Under the pieces are notes generated by a model, which had not been told where the DNA came from, did not search any database, and saw only the letters and a list, made by a program, of their open reading frames with translations. Shown in pieces: positions 50,654-59,900 of a stretch of 64,000 bases of DNA (position 1 is the stretch's first letter; every line of letters begins with the position of its first letter). The position numbers were made by a program, and so were the translations under genes. The stretch is from JAVBWO01 sp036677375. Lineage in GTDB: Bacteria > Bacillota > Dehalobacteriia > UBA4068 > UBA4997. The stretch spans positions 434,001 to 498,000 of the forward strand of contig JAVBWO010000012.1 of assembly GCA_036677375.1 (NCBI GenBank), in the 5' to 3' direction.

Positions 50654-51829
50654 TTACGTCATTGGGTTTGCCGTTTCTGTCGGATCTTTTTCCCTTTTGG
50701 GCGGTTTTGGACCGAAATATTGATACAGCGTGGCTTTCAGCATGCCGTTATACAGTTTTCGTTTTTTATCCGCTTTTCTGCCAAAGAGGTTTTCAAAATT
50801 CTCATGGGTGGTAATGATACTATAAGACCAGGTATCTAATACCTTAAAGGTCTTGCCCATCTCCCGGTAGATTTGTTCCACCTGGGTTTTATCCTCCATA
50901 CGCTCGCCATAGGGAGGATTGGTGACGATAAAACCGTATTTATCTCTGCTATGCAGTTGCCGCACATCCCGCTCCTGAAAGTGGATATATTCTGCCACAC
51001 CTGCCGCGGTAGCATTTTCCCGGGCGGCAGCCAGTACACGGCCGTCGTTGTCATAGCCCTGCAATAAAAAAGCCAAATCCCGCCGGATGAGGTCTTGCGC
51101 TTCTTCCCGGCTCTGACGCCACATCGTTTCCGGTACATTGGCCCAGGTCTCCGCCAAAAAACGGCGGCCGATGCCGGGAGCTTTGTTGATGCCCTTCAAG
51201 GCGGCTTCGATCAAGATCGTTCCGGAACCGCACAGGGGGTCAATCAATGGCCGGTCCTCCCGCCATGGCGTCAGATCCACCATGGCAAAGGCCAAGGTCT
51301 CCTTGATGGGAGCCATGTTCTGATTCACCCGGTAACCCCGCTTATGCAGACTGATACCGCTGGTATCCAGATAAATATGGGCCACATCCTTATAAAGAAA
51401 TACATGGATGGGATATTTGTCACCGCTCTCTTCAAACCAAGTCACCTGGTATTTGGCCTTCATTTTTTCCACCACGGCCTTTTTCACAATGGCCTGGATA
51501 TCGGGGGTGCTGAATAAAGCAGATTTCAATGAGGTGGCCTTCACCACCGGGAACTGGCCGTCTTTGGGCAGCCAATCCGTCCAATCAATCTTTTTGGTTT
51601 CCTCAAAAAGCTGCTCAAAGCTTGCGGCGTTGAATTCGCCCATTTTTAAAAGAACCCGCTCCGCACTGCGCAGCCACAGGTTGGCCCGGCAGATGCCGGC
51701 CTCGTCGGTGAGGAAATCCACCCTGCCGTCATTGGTTTTTTTAACCTCAAAACCCAGGTTCTTTAATTCTCTTGCCAAAACCGCTTCCACGCCAAAATTG
51801 CAGGGAGCAGTCAATTCGATTTGCCGCAT
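50654..51829 (-). CDS. THUMP-domain class I methyltransferase (RlmL/YpsC family)
   Basis: A 391-residue RNA methyltransferase. A THUMP domain (about 50-160) is followed by a SAM-dependent domain with DPLCGSGTILIEAALKGINKAPGI and the amino-methylase motif TNPPYGERM. It matches Firmicute YpsC-type proteins related to the N-terminal part of RlmL, which makes m2G in 23S rRNA; exact target not proved. GAGGACAAAGC precedes the ATG. It lies between sigE and the accessory island. Confidence 0.9.
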   Translation of the reverse strand: MRQIELTAPCNFGVEAVLARELKNLGFEVKKTNDGRVDFLTDEAGICRANLWLRSAERVLLKMGEFNAASFEQLFEETKKIDWTDWLPKDGQFPVVKATSLKSALFSTPDIQAIVKKAVVEKMKAKYQVTWFEESGDKYPIHVFLYKDVAHIYLDTSGISLHKRGYRVNQNMAPIKETLAFAMVDLTPWREDRPLIDPLCGSGTILIEAALKGINKAPGIGRRFLAETWANVPETMWRQSREEAQDLIRRDLAFLLQGYDNDGRVLAAARENATAAGVAEYIHFQERDVRQLHSRDKYGFIVTNPPYGERMEDKTQVEQIYREMGKTFKVLDTWSYSIITTHENFENLFGRKADKKRKLYNGMLKATLYQYFGPKPPKREKDPTETANPMT

Positions 51830-51964
51830 GCTTTGTCCTCACTCTTCTTTGTTTGTTTGATCTTTGAACCCTCAGGCCTATGCCGGAGTTCCCTTTTCTT
51901 TCATCATCTTTATTATTTCACTGTTTTTCTTAGAAAACCTGCCTGCCCCGGGACATTATTATCA

Positions 51965-51996
51965 TAAAAAACCCGGCGGCATAGGCGCCGCCGGGT
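51965..51996 (-). terminator. sigE terminator
   Basis: A 10-bp stem ACCCGGCGGC/GCCGCCGGGT followed by six T on the minus strand, 58 nt after the sigE stop. Confidence 0.88.
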
Positions 51997-52054
51997 CAAT
52001 CCGGCAATCCTTGATACGCTTATGTATCAATATATCATTGATGTATCATAAGTA

Positions 52055-52777
52055 TTATTCCATGCGGCAGATCTCTTTATGCAGACGTTTGATGATACGC
52101 TTTTCCAGTCTGGAGATATAGGATTGGGAGATGCCCAAAAGATCGGCCACCTCTTTCTGGGTTTTCTCGCCATGGCCTCCCAAACCAAAGCGCAGCTCCA
52201 TAATGATCTTTTCCCTGGCGGACAGCTTGGCTAAGGCCGCCGCCAGAAGGTTTTTATCCACTTCTTCTTCGATTTCTTTATAAATGATATCGTTATCCGT
52301 GCCTAAAACATCGGAAAGCAAAAGCTCATTGCCATCCCAGTCAATATTCAAAGGCTCGTCAAAGGAGACCTCGCTCTTCATCCGGCTATTGCGGCGCAGG
52401 CACATCAGGATTTCGTTTTCAATACAGCGGGAAGCATAGGTAGCCAGCTTGATCTTTTTGCCGGGATCAAAGGTGTTCACCGCTTTGATAAGGCCGATGG
52501 TGCCGATGGAAACCAGATCCTCCAGCCCGACGCCGGTGTTTTCAAACTTGCGGGCAATATACACCACCAGGCGCAGATTCCGTTCGATCAGCGCCTCCCG
52601 TACCCTTGGATCGCCGCCTGCGAGCCTTTCTACCAGATCAGCCTCCTCCACCGCGGTAAGCGGCGGCGGCAACGCCTCGCTGGAACCGATATAGTAGGCG
52701 CTCTTTTCGATACCCAGTTTCCTGCGCAGCTTAAATAGAAAAACCTGCCACCATGCCCTTATGCGCCGTAAGCCCAC
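52055..52777 (-). CDS. sigE: RNA polymerase sporulation sigma factor sigma-E (pro-form)
   Basis: The early mother-cell sigma factor, made as an inactive precursor. The first about 30 residues (LRRIRAWWQVFLFKLRRK, amphipathic/hydrophobic) are the membrane-associated pro-sequence; YYIGSSEALPPPL marks the SpoIIGA cleavage region at residues 28-40. Region 2 reads RNLRLVVYIARKFENTGVGLEDLVSIGTIGLIKAVNTF and region 4 LGISQSYISRLEKRIIKRLHKE. The start is GTG 52775-52777 behind AAGGAGGGG; it overlaps the 3' end of spoIIGA by 19 nt. Confidence 0.97.
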   Translation of the reverse strand: MGLRRIRAWWQVFLFKLRRKLGIEKSAYYIGSSEALPPPLTAVEEADLVERLAGGDPRVREALIERNLRLVVYIARKFENTGVGLEDLVSIGTIGLIKAVNTFDPGKKIKLATYASRCIENEILMCLRRNSRMKSEVSFDEPLNIDWDGNELLLSDVLGTDNDIIYKEIEEEVDKNLLAAALAKLSAREKIIMELRFGLGGHGEKTQKEVADLLGISQSYISRLEKRIIKRLHKEICRME

Positions 52778-53688
52778 TTCTTTTCCCCTCCTTCTGTTTC
52801 AGCCAGGACAACCGGATTGACAATGCCCCGGTAGCCCTTGCCGTTGCCCAGCTTATATTGATAGATGCAAACAATCAACTCTTTGGTATAGATCTTATCT
52901 TTCATTCCCAGCACCACTAAGTCGGGGGAAAACCCCAAAAGCATGCCGCCATTGCTGCCGATGGCGTGAAAAGGCACCAAACGCAGCCGCCGCTGCCAGG
53001 AAGCGCCGTGATTTACCGCCAGGATCTTGGTGACGTCGTTGCCGCCGCAGGCTTCAAATTTGGTGCGGAAGTCTTCCGGCAAGATCCTTTTCAAGGCATC
53101 GTATTCCAGAACCAGCACCGGCTTACCGGAGACAGGATCGCTCAGTTCGTTGCCAGTATCCAATAAAAGGGTACAACAAACGCTCTTGCCCTCGAACCAG
53201 ATCTCGCCCTGGGTGATACAGCTGTCCTGCTGCCAATTGCGGCGCAGGTAATTGATACCCCAGCGGGCCAAGAGCAAAGCGGCGGCAACGGCAAAGACCA
53301 GGGCTACCCAAGGGATGGGCAGATTCTCCGGCAGAAGAAGCCCGGAGTTGTTCAACAAGGAAACACCTCCCAAAACCGCTCCGGCCATGGCAAAGCTGAT
53401 GAGGTAAAAATAGACCACGGCTTTCACGAAACGTAAAACCGGCAGCCGTCCGAAAGCCACCAGCACCATTAAAAAAGAAAAGCCGATCTTCCCTGCAATG
53501 CCGTAAAACATCTGCCACTGCGGCACCAGAATGCCCACGCCGTAGACGGCCCCCAATAATGCGGCGGGGATCAGGCGGCGCATACGGCTGGGGAAATTGC
53601 CAAATTTAGCCGTACCCCAAAGCAATATAAAATCCAAAAAGAAATTGATGCCAAAAAGCACATCGGCATAAACAATATAATTTCCCAT
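52759..53688 (-). CDS. spoIIGA: Sigma-E processing peptidase SpoIIGA
   Basis: The membrane-embedded aspartyl protease that cleaves pro-sigma-E after the SpoIIR signal. The 309-residue protein starts MGNYIVYADVLFGINFFLDF, has about five transmembrane segments in the first 165 residues, and a C-terminal aspartyl protease domain with LLLDTGNELSDPVSGKPV. The start is ATG 53686-53688 behind GGAGGTG; a longer open frame upstream lacks family similarity. It is followed by sigE with overlap. Confidence 0.95.
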   Translation of the reverse strand: MGNYIVYADVLFGINFFLDFILLWGTAKFGNFPSRMRRLIPAALLGAVYGVGILVPQWQMFYGIAGKIGFSFLMVLVAFGRLPVLRFVKAVVYFYLISFAMAGAVLGGVSLLNNSGLLLPENLPIPWVALVFAVAAALLLARWGINYLRRNWQQDSCITQGEIWFEGKSVCCTLLLDTGNELSDPVSGKPVLVLEYDALKRILPEDFRTKFEACGGNDVTKILAVNHGASWQRRLRLVPFHAIGSNGGMLLGFSPDLVVLGMKDKIYTKELIVCIYQYKLGNGKGYRGIVNPVVLAETEGGEKKWAYGA

Positions 53689-53826
53689 CTGCACCTCCAC
53701 CTTTCCCTGACGGCTCCCTGTCATACCGTTTGACGGCTCTCTGGCAAATGCGCTGCGGCAATCATTTAAGCATACTAAACTATATTCTTTTTTCAGATTT
53801 GCTATGCCCATGACTTATTATAAATA

Positions 53827-53872
53827 AAAAATCCTGCAAAGCGTGGCGCATTGCGCCGCTTACAGGATTTTC
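53827..53872 (-). terminator. Terminator after the SspF-like SASP gene
   Basis: A long hairpin with arms AAAATCCTG/CAGGATTTT and inner AGCG, GCGC pairs, followed on the minus strand by TTTTTTATTTA. Confidence 0.85.
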
Positions 53873-53894
53873 TTTTCGTCAATTTCAATTAAAA

Positions 53895-54113
53895 TTACTT
53901 TTTCTTTTTTTCCACCGGAGCTTTGCCAGGGAAACGGCGGGACAGGATGCCGCCGATACGGCCCGATTCCTCCGCTGTCAGGCCTGCCCAGCCCTCCTCA
54001 TATACTTTATCCAAGAGCCCGATCTCCCGGGCAATCTCCATTTTACTGTCATCCCACTCCAAAGGTCGTCTCTTCATCCGGCTTTTCCGGGAACGGTCGC
54101 TTTTTTCTGTCAT
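53895..54113 (-). CDS. Small acid-soluble spore protein, SspF-like alpha/beta type
   Basis: A 72-residue basic protein. The centre KMEIAREIGLLDKVYEEGWAG followed by LTAEESGRIGGILSRRF fits the alpha/beta SASP pattern, with the GPR cut region at MEIA and a Gly-Gly box, and matches the Clostridia variant related to SspF (EGW-GLTA-E-GRIGG). The lysine-rich tail is short. GGGGTGATATT precedes the ATG. A forespore-type promoter lies directly upstream. It would bind spore DNA and be cut by GPR. Confidence 0.85.
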   Translation of the reverse strand: MTEKSDRSRKSRMKRRPLEWDDSKMEIAREIGLLDKVYEEGWAGLTAEESGRIGGILSRRFPGKAPVEKKKK

Positions 54114-54127
54114 AATATCACCCCGGC

Positions 54128-54157
54128 ATAGTGTGTGCCGAGAGATTTTTTTTATGC
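54128..54157 (-). promoter_or_regulatory. Candidate sigma-G-type promoter of the SspF-like gene
   Basis: On the minus strand GCATA (54153-54157), 14-nt spacer, GCACACACTAT (54128-54138). The -10 shares the pattern xCAyAsAsTAT with the gpr candidate at 17627-17637. Confidence 0.5.
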
Positions 54158-54213
54158 AAAGGATTCATCATGACCAACCATTGATTTTTCTTGCACAATC
54201 TTATTTTTTAGAA

Positions 54214-54855
54214 TTAGATTTTTTTCTCCAGCCAGACGTCCTCCCCGATAGGCACAGCGGAAATAGTGCCGGCGGAAAGCTCCCGCAATTCTTTTAAAAA
54301 CAAAGCCGACCGGGCTTTCTCCACCGTCACCAGAACTGTCACCCGTTCCAGATACAAAGTGTTTTCCACTTGATAGCCGCCGGCGGCCAAAAAACTTTGT
54401 ACCTTTCCCAAAGCACCGTAATCAAAAGAAAGACTGTAAACCTGCGCCACCAGGCGTCTGATTACCCCGGCGGCCAAAATGGCCTGGGCCGCGGTTTTTC
54501 CATAAGCCCGTACCAGCCCGCCGGCACCTAATAAGATACCGCCAAAATAACGGACGACCACCACCGCGGTATCGCTTAGATCTTCTTTTTTGATAACTTC
54601 CAAAACAGGCCGTCCCGCCGTTCCGGCAGGTTCGCCATCGTCTGTAGAACGCATGATCTCATTTTGCTCGCCGGTCTGAAAGGCATATACATGATGCGTG
54701 GCATCCCGGTGCTTAGCTTTGATCTCATTGATAAAAGCCTGCGCCGCTTCCTCCCCCGCCACCGGCGCGGCATAACCGATAAAGCGGGATTTGCGTTCGA
54801 TCAATTCCGCCATACCGGCTCCCGCAACGGTTTTCTTCTCTGCCATGTCATTCAT
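54214..54855 (-). CDS. YigZ/IMPACT family protein (UPF0029)
   Basis: A 213-residue protein with the N-terminal IMPACT domain (KSRFIGYAAPVAGEEAAQAF, then KHRDATHHVYAF, DDGEPAGTAGRPVLEVI and VVVVRYFGGILLGAGGLVRAYG) and a C-terminal DUF1949 ferredoxin-like domain. YigZ is a cytoplasmic protein of poorly known function with suggested nucleic-acid or translation links. GGAGGAAACGGC precedes the ATG. Confidence 0.93.
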   Translation of the reverse strand: MNDMAEKKTVAGAGMAELIERKSRFIGYAAPVAGEEAAQAFINEIKAKHRDATHHVYAFQTGEQNEIMRSTDDGEPAGTAGRPVLEVIKKEDLSDTAVVVVRYFGGILLGAGGLVRAYGKTAAQAILAAGVIRRLVAQVYSLSFDYGALGKVQSFLAAGGYQVENTLYLERVTVLVTVEKARSALFLKELRELSAGTISAVPIGEDVWLEKKI

Positions 54856-55152
54856 GCCGTTTCCTCCTTTGCTTTTTCATTATAGCAAAGAAGCAACAAA
54901 ATCACAAGGAAGCCCAGGAGTCGCCTTCTATCTATCACAATGGAAAATCCCAAAGCCCACCCGGCCTTTTTTCCTGAACAAGCACTGACCCTCATACACA
55001 AATCAGGCAAAGCAAAAATTGCCGTTCACAGACGCACAAATCCAATCCTTATGGCGGCGACATCCCCAAACCGCAAACAGGCTGTGCGAGAAAATCGAAA
55101 AAGCATATCGAAACTTCCTTCTTTTCTTTTAGCGCCATAATGCCCCACATAC

Positions 55153-55189
55153 AAAAAACAGGCATCCTGCTTTCGCAAAACACCTGTTC
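55153..55189 (-). terminator. Terminator of the 51-residue gene
   Basis: A stem AACAGG...CCTGTT extended by wobble pairs to a GAAA tetraloop, followed by six T on the minus strand, 44 nt after the stop codon. Confidence 0.8.
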
Positions 55190-55232
55190 TCAGCGGCCAC
55201 TTCAACAGTCCTATCAGGGATGGCAATCCGAT

Positions 55233-55388
55233 TTATTTATCTTTGTCGGGGTCTTTGAAAACTACAATGGGAACATCCTCGGCAGCCAAATACAATTCTT
55301 CTGTTTTCTGCTGCACCTTTTGCAGCTTCTCGATGACCTCTGTTACTTCCTTGAATAAAAGATAATACATGGTTTTATAATCTGCCAT
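55233..55388 (-). CDS. 51-residue helical protein of unknown function
   Basis: A short protein starting MADYKTMYYLLFKEVTEVIE then KLQKVQQKTEELYLAAEDVP and ending KDPDKDK. Similar short proteins starting DYKxMYxxLFxEVTDVIE are widespread but uncharacterised in Firmicutes and on their mobile elements. The start is ATG 55386-55388 with only TAGGA upstream. A TTGATT-17-TATATT promoter and a strong terminator bracket it, so it looks like a complete unit. It is divergent from the XRE gene at 55491. Confidence 0.75.
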   Translation of the reverse strand: MADYKTMYYLLFKEVTEVIEKLQKVQQKTEELYLAAEDVPIVVFKDPDKDK

Positions 55389-55420
55389 TTTTCCTACATC
55401 CTTTGCTCTAATCTATAGCA

Positions 55421-55449
55421 AATATAGCACTTTGCTTGCCTATAATCAA
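55421..55449 (-). promoter_or_regulatory. Sigma-A promoter of the 51-residue gene
   Basis: TTGATT (55444-55449), 17-nt spacer, TATATT (55421-55426) on the minus strand. Facing it, TTGCCT-18-TATATT could serve the divergent XRE gene. Confidence 0.6.
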
Positions 55450-55490
55450 TATAAAATGTTATATTATAGAGCAGAGGTGCGTGGTAAATA

Positions 55491-55718
55491 ATGTCAACCA
55501 ACCGGCAAGATGAAAATATTGGCCAAAATATCAAAACTCTGCGAAACCAAGCTAACCTGACGCAAGAACAGCTCGTTGCCAAATTGCAAGTCGAAGGATG
55601 CGACATTTCCAGAGGAACCTTTGCCAAGATTGAAGCGGGAATCCGGCACGTCTATGCCAAAGAGCTAAAATGCATCAAAGAAGTGCTGGATGTAAACTAT
55701 GAAGACATCCTAAAGTAA
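55491..55718 (+). CDS. Small XRE-family regulator
   Basis: A 75-residue protein that is almost entirely one HTH_3 domain: IGQNIKTLRNQANLTQEQLV then AKLQVEGCDISRGTFAKIEAGIRH. Such short regulators, with the SRGTFAKIEAG recognition helix, are common in Clostridia; the target is unknown. AGAGGTG precedes the ATG. The shared intergenic region with the 51-residue gene suggests that gene or itself as target. Confidence 0.85.
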   Translation: MSTNRQDENIGQNIKTLRNQANLTQEQLVAKLQVEGCDISRGTFAKIEAGIRHVYAKELKCIKEVLDVNYEDILK

Positions 55719-55833
55719 GAAACAACAGAAATGTCAAGGGCTTTGTCCCTTTGATACCCTGTACCTATATGATACTTAAACAATGGATGAGCTACCCCTT
55801 CGTCAAACCATATGGCAGACTTTCCAAAAGACT

Positions 55834-56613
55834 TCATCCTTGCTTTTTTTGCCAGGCGGCAAATCTGGCGCGCTCCAGAGCCTGCACCAGCAGATCCACA
55901 GGCGTAACCCGCGCTAAGATGCAGCGTATGATAAAGACCAGGGAAGGATATACCGAGCGCGCGCCCATGCGCAGACCGGCCTCCATACATAAAGCCGTGA
56001 TCAAAGGAAATTGGCGGGCTAAAAGGGGCATGGGGGTATGCTCGCCGCCCGCTTTTTTAAAGAAGGGCGTAAAATTAGCCACGGGATAAACCGGGATGAT
56101 CTTGACGTTTTTCGGCCGCTCCATACGGTAGGTACGGACAAAGCCGTCTAAGGCAAACTTGGTGGAGTTATACAAGGCAAAACCAGGCAGCACCATTTTC
56201 CCCAAAGCGGAAATGGTAATCATGAAGGTCAGCGGCTCTTTTCTGTTGTTTTCCGTAAGCTTTTGTAAGGTATAAATAGGCGAAAGCACATTGGTCCGGT
56301 AGATCTGCTCATTTTTCTGCCAGTCCCCTTGCCCGATCTTGCCGTAATAGGCAAACCCGGCATTGGCCACAAAAATATCAATACCGCTCATCAACTCCTG
56401 GGCCCTGGCCAGCATGGCGTCAATCTGTTTGGGGTCGGATATATCGCAGGCAATGGCCAAGACCCCGCGGTCGCCCATTTCGTCAATAATCCTTTGGGGA
56501 TTGCGGGCTACACCCACCACTTGAGCCCCGGCTTTCGACAACCGTTTCAAAAGCTCCCAGCCAATGCCGGAAGAAGCGCCTGTGATCACCACTCTTTTTC
56601 CTTTTAAATCCAT
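55834..56613 (-). CDS. Short-chain dehydrogenase/reductase
   Basis: A 259-residue classical SDR. The nucleotide-binding TGASSGIG is at residues 11-18, followed by DISDPKQIDAM, NAGFAYYG, the catalytic serine in ITISALGK and YNSTK (Tyr-x3-Lys). The C-terminal region is hydrophobic (VYPSLVFIIRCILARVTPVD), suggesting membrane contact. The substrate is unknown. AAAGGCGG is a weak ribosome site. Single gene, upstream of a GGG hairpin at 55736-55765. Confidence 0.88.
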   Translation of the reverse strand: MDLKGKRVVITGASSGIGWELLKRLSKAGAQVVGVARNPQRIIDEMGDRGVLAIACDISDPKQIDAMLARAQELMSGIDIFVANAGFAYYGKIGQGDWQKNEQIYRTNVLSPIYTLQKLTENNRKEPLTFMITISALGKMVLPGFALYNSTKFALDGFVRTYRMERPKNVKIIPVYPVANFTPFFKKAGGEHTPMPLLARQFPLITALCMEAGLRMGARSVYPSLVFIIRCILARVTPVDLLVQALERARFAAWQKKQG

Positions 56614-56862
56614 AAAGATTCCGCCTTTTTGATGTTTCTTGGTTCAGCCGCAGCTGCTGCCGGAAATCTGCCGTTGATTTCCGGTTTTTTTGTCTGTTTG
56701 TTTGGTGCGGCGAGCTGTTTTGTAATATCTATTATTCTACTATTATACTACCACTTTATTCCAATGAGCTAATATTTTATACGTCAGGCAACAAGAGCTA
56801 CCGATCTTATGATGATTCATATGATGACAGCCTCTATTTGAAATCAACAGGATACCCGAATA
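56614..56862. other. Intergenic gap between the SDR and S-layer genes
   Basis: With the terminator below, about 330 bp without a gene. It presumably contains the SDR promoter; TTCTACTATTATACTACC around 56731-56749 offers TATAAT-like words on the minus strand. Confidence 0.45.
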
Positions 56863-56897
56863 AAAAGAGGACTGCCCATTTCAGGCAGCCCCCTTTT
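56863..56897 (-). terminator. Terminator of the S-layer protein gene
   Basis: The stem AAAAGGGGGCTGCC/GGGCAGTCCTCTTTT with a 6-nt loop is followed by further T on the minus strand, about 45 nt after the stop. Confidence 0.85.
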
Positions 56898-56911
56898 AAA
56901 TAACTTATCAA

Positions 56912-56957
56912 TATTCTTTATGCTTCAAGTACATTATTCTTTATGCTTCAAGTACAT
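56912..56957. repeat. 23-bp exact tandem duplication at the S-layer stop codon
   Basis: TATTCTTTATGCTTCAAG plus TACAT occurs twice back to back (56912-56934 and 56935-56957). The second copy contains the last codons and stop of the S-layer gene; the first is a non-coding copy after it. Confidence 0.9.
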
Positions 56958-59900
56958 TTAAGATCAGCCGCATCAGGATCATGGCCACCTGCGCCCTGTC
57001 GGCATCGCCCTTGGGTTGGAACAAATTGTTTTCCATGCCGCGAACCAAATCGGCCATTTGTACGCTTTTTACATAATCCCTGGCCCAGTCTTCGATCCGT
57101 GCGCTGTCGGCAAAGTCGGCTGGCGCCGCTGTCTGCGGCAGCTTGATGCCGGCATAATCGCAATAACGGCTGAGAATGGCGCAAAGCTCTTCTCGTGTGA
57201 TCTTCTTATCCGGACCGAAGGTGCCGTCGGAATAGCCTTTGGCAATGCCGTTCTTGGCCGCCCATTCCACATAAGCGCTGTACCATTCGCCGGCTGGCAC
57301 ATCGCTGAAGCTGCCGCCGGAATAAGCTGCCTCGTCCACCTTGTGCAGCCTGCCCAGGGTGGTCACAAACATGGCTCTGGTCACCGGAGCGCCGGGTTCA
57401 AAAGTGGTATCGCTGGTTCCTTTGAAAAGGCCTTTTTGTGCCACAAAGTTGACTGCGTCATAGTACCAGGCGCCTTCCGGAACATCCGAGAAAGGATTGA
57501 CAACAGCGTCGGCCAGCACAAATTTCGCTTCTATAGTGGTATCCTTGGCGATATTCTTGATGGTATAGGTGGAAACCGCGCCCACGCTTTTGCCGTTTAC
57601 CAGTACGTCTGAGATTTTATAGCCCGTATCCGCCTTTATGGTAAAGGTCTTGTCGGCGCCGGCCTGTACACTGATATTGCCGGAGGGCGTGATGGAACCG
57701 CCAGCGCCCGCCGTGGCCGTAATGGCATAATAGGTCAAAAGAGAACCGCCGGAAGAGTTAGCAGTGGAACGTACCGTTAGGACACCGTCTTGGATGTCAA
57801 AACCGAAGCTATCGTCCAGATCGATTACTTCCTGCAGGTAAGATGCGTACAGTTCGCCATAATCGCCTGTGCAGTTCATCCGCGTGTAGATGGGATAAGA
57901 ACCCCGGACGGCAGTGGTGCCGAAGCAATCACCGTAGAAGAGATACAAGTAATCTAATTCTGGATTACCGTCTAAAACATCGGAATAGTCGTTGTAGGTG
58001 AGATCGAAATTAGGCATGGGGTCTCCCACCATGACAGTTTGATCATCAGCCTTAGCGGCAACAATGGCTTGGGCAATGGTGAAGCTTGCCGAGCCCGCCG
58101 CGACATAAGTGGTTGTTAATTCTCCATCGGTGATATCCTGGGTAGTGGAGACATAAACCGTATAGTCGCCGGCCAAAAGGCTGGGATAGCTCATATAATC
58201 ATATGGCAGGCCGTTTCTGTAGATGGTGCAATCATAATCAGAGCACTCTCCCGAGAAGCCTTCGACCATTGTGCCATCCAAGGTGGTAAAAGTCCAGTTT
58301 GCCGGATCATAAGGGTTGTTTTCCCAGGGCAAGCCGCTGAATTTGTATGTCGTATCCGGTATCGCAAGACCGATTTTCACCAGGCTTACCCCCGGGGTAG
58401 CAGAACCAAAATTGAGTTCATTGTCAGCGTCCGCACCGATGGAACCTGTGGCGTTCAACTCGTTTCCATCTTCCGAATAAACGCTGGCGGTGCCTGCCAC
58501 CGTCTCACCCTCCAGAAGCCAGACATAGATGCAGCCGTCTTGATCCGCGGCGGCGGTAAATTGCTTACTGCCGGGCGAATAAACCAAACTATTGCTAATG
58601 GAGATATCCATCAAAGCGCCGGGGATCAGGCCGGACAGAGTTGTGCGGTAAAGGGTATTTACATCCAGATAAGTCGGCTCAATATAGCCGTTAACAGGAG
58701 CAACCGTCCCCCTATTCACAGCGTCAAGAAGGGTTGCCTCATCTTCAATGATGCAGACTCCATCGCTGTCAAAGGAGATTGCGGCTGCCGAGATTATACC
58801 GCTATAGAAATAGAGATTACCCGCGGCACTTATGCTGCCTGCCACCGTCACCGAAGGATCGGCACTGAGACTGCGGCCATACCCGTCTAATTCTTCACCG
58901 ATATAAAGATCGGTGGCGCTTGCGATGCTGCCGGCAGTTATGGTCCCGCCATAAAGATAAATGGTATCCCTGATATCTGAGAGGGTACGGATCGTACCGT
59001 CCACATCCACCTTGCCACTGTAGATCTCGATCTCGTATTGGGCGGTCATATTGCCTTTCACATGGAGCTCAATGGGATCATTGATTTCGTAAACATCATA
59101 GAGATTAAAATCGTTGCCTGATTCATCGATAACGATTCTGGTGGCACTGACAATGTTGCCAGCCTCAATCTTGCCGCCGTAAATATAGATAGTTTTAGCT
59201 TCCTGCTCGCTCAAGGTCTGAATGGTATTGGCAACTTTCACATTGCCACCGTAAATTTCGATTTCCCGTCCCGCAATGATGCTGCCGCCTACCCTCACTG
59301 TGACCAGGTTCAGCTCTTCCAGATCCGTCAGGGGTTCATTGGAATCAGCTACATACAGTGCTTTAATCTCATCCTCATCGCTGGCCGTTTTTTTGGAATG
59401 TCTGGAAGCTGAATCATTAGACGCCGTATCTAGACTACCAGTATTTATTTCGTCTTCTTCCCCGATAACCACATTACCCAATTGTATAGTTTCGCCCTCT
59501 ACTTGATCCAAATGCAACTGCGCCTCGTGCCTAGCGATCAGGTCGCCGCCCACGGACAGTTCGGTGGCATTGTAATGAGCGTAGTCATCCATACAATAGA
59601 TATCACAATAAATTCTACCATCATCTTCATCTTCGTAGCCGTTTACCACAATGTTGCCGTCCACCCGCACGGAACCGCCACCCTGTTCATAAGAAGATTC
59701 CGTTATAATATCACCATGCACCGTGACAAAGAGCGGGCCGCTATCGCTGTCAAAATAAACATCATCTCCCGTCGTGAGATTGCCGCCCACTTCCAGGTTG
59801 CAGCCATAGCTGTAGACCTCATCGTCTGCCGTGATATCCCCGGTCACAATAGTTGTCGTTCCGGTCTCAAGCCATAAATAGTAAGAAACATCGATCTCGG

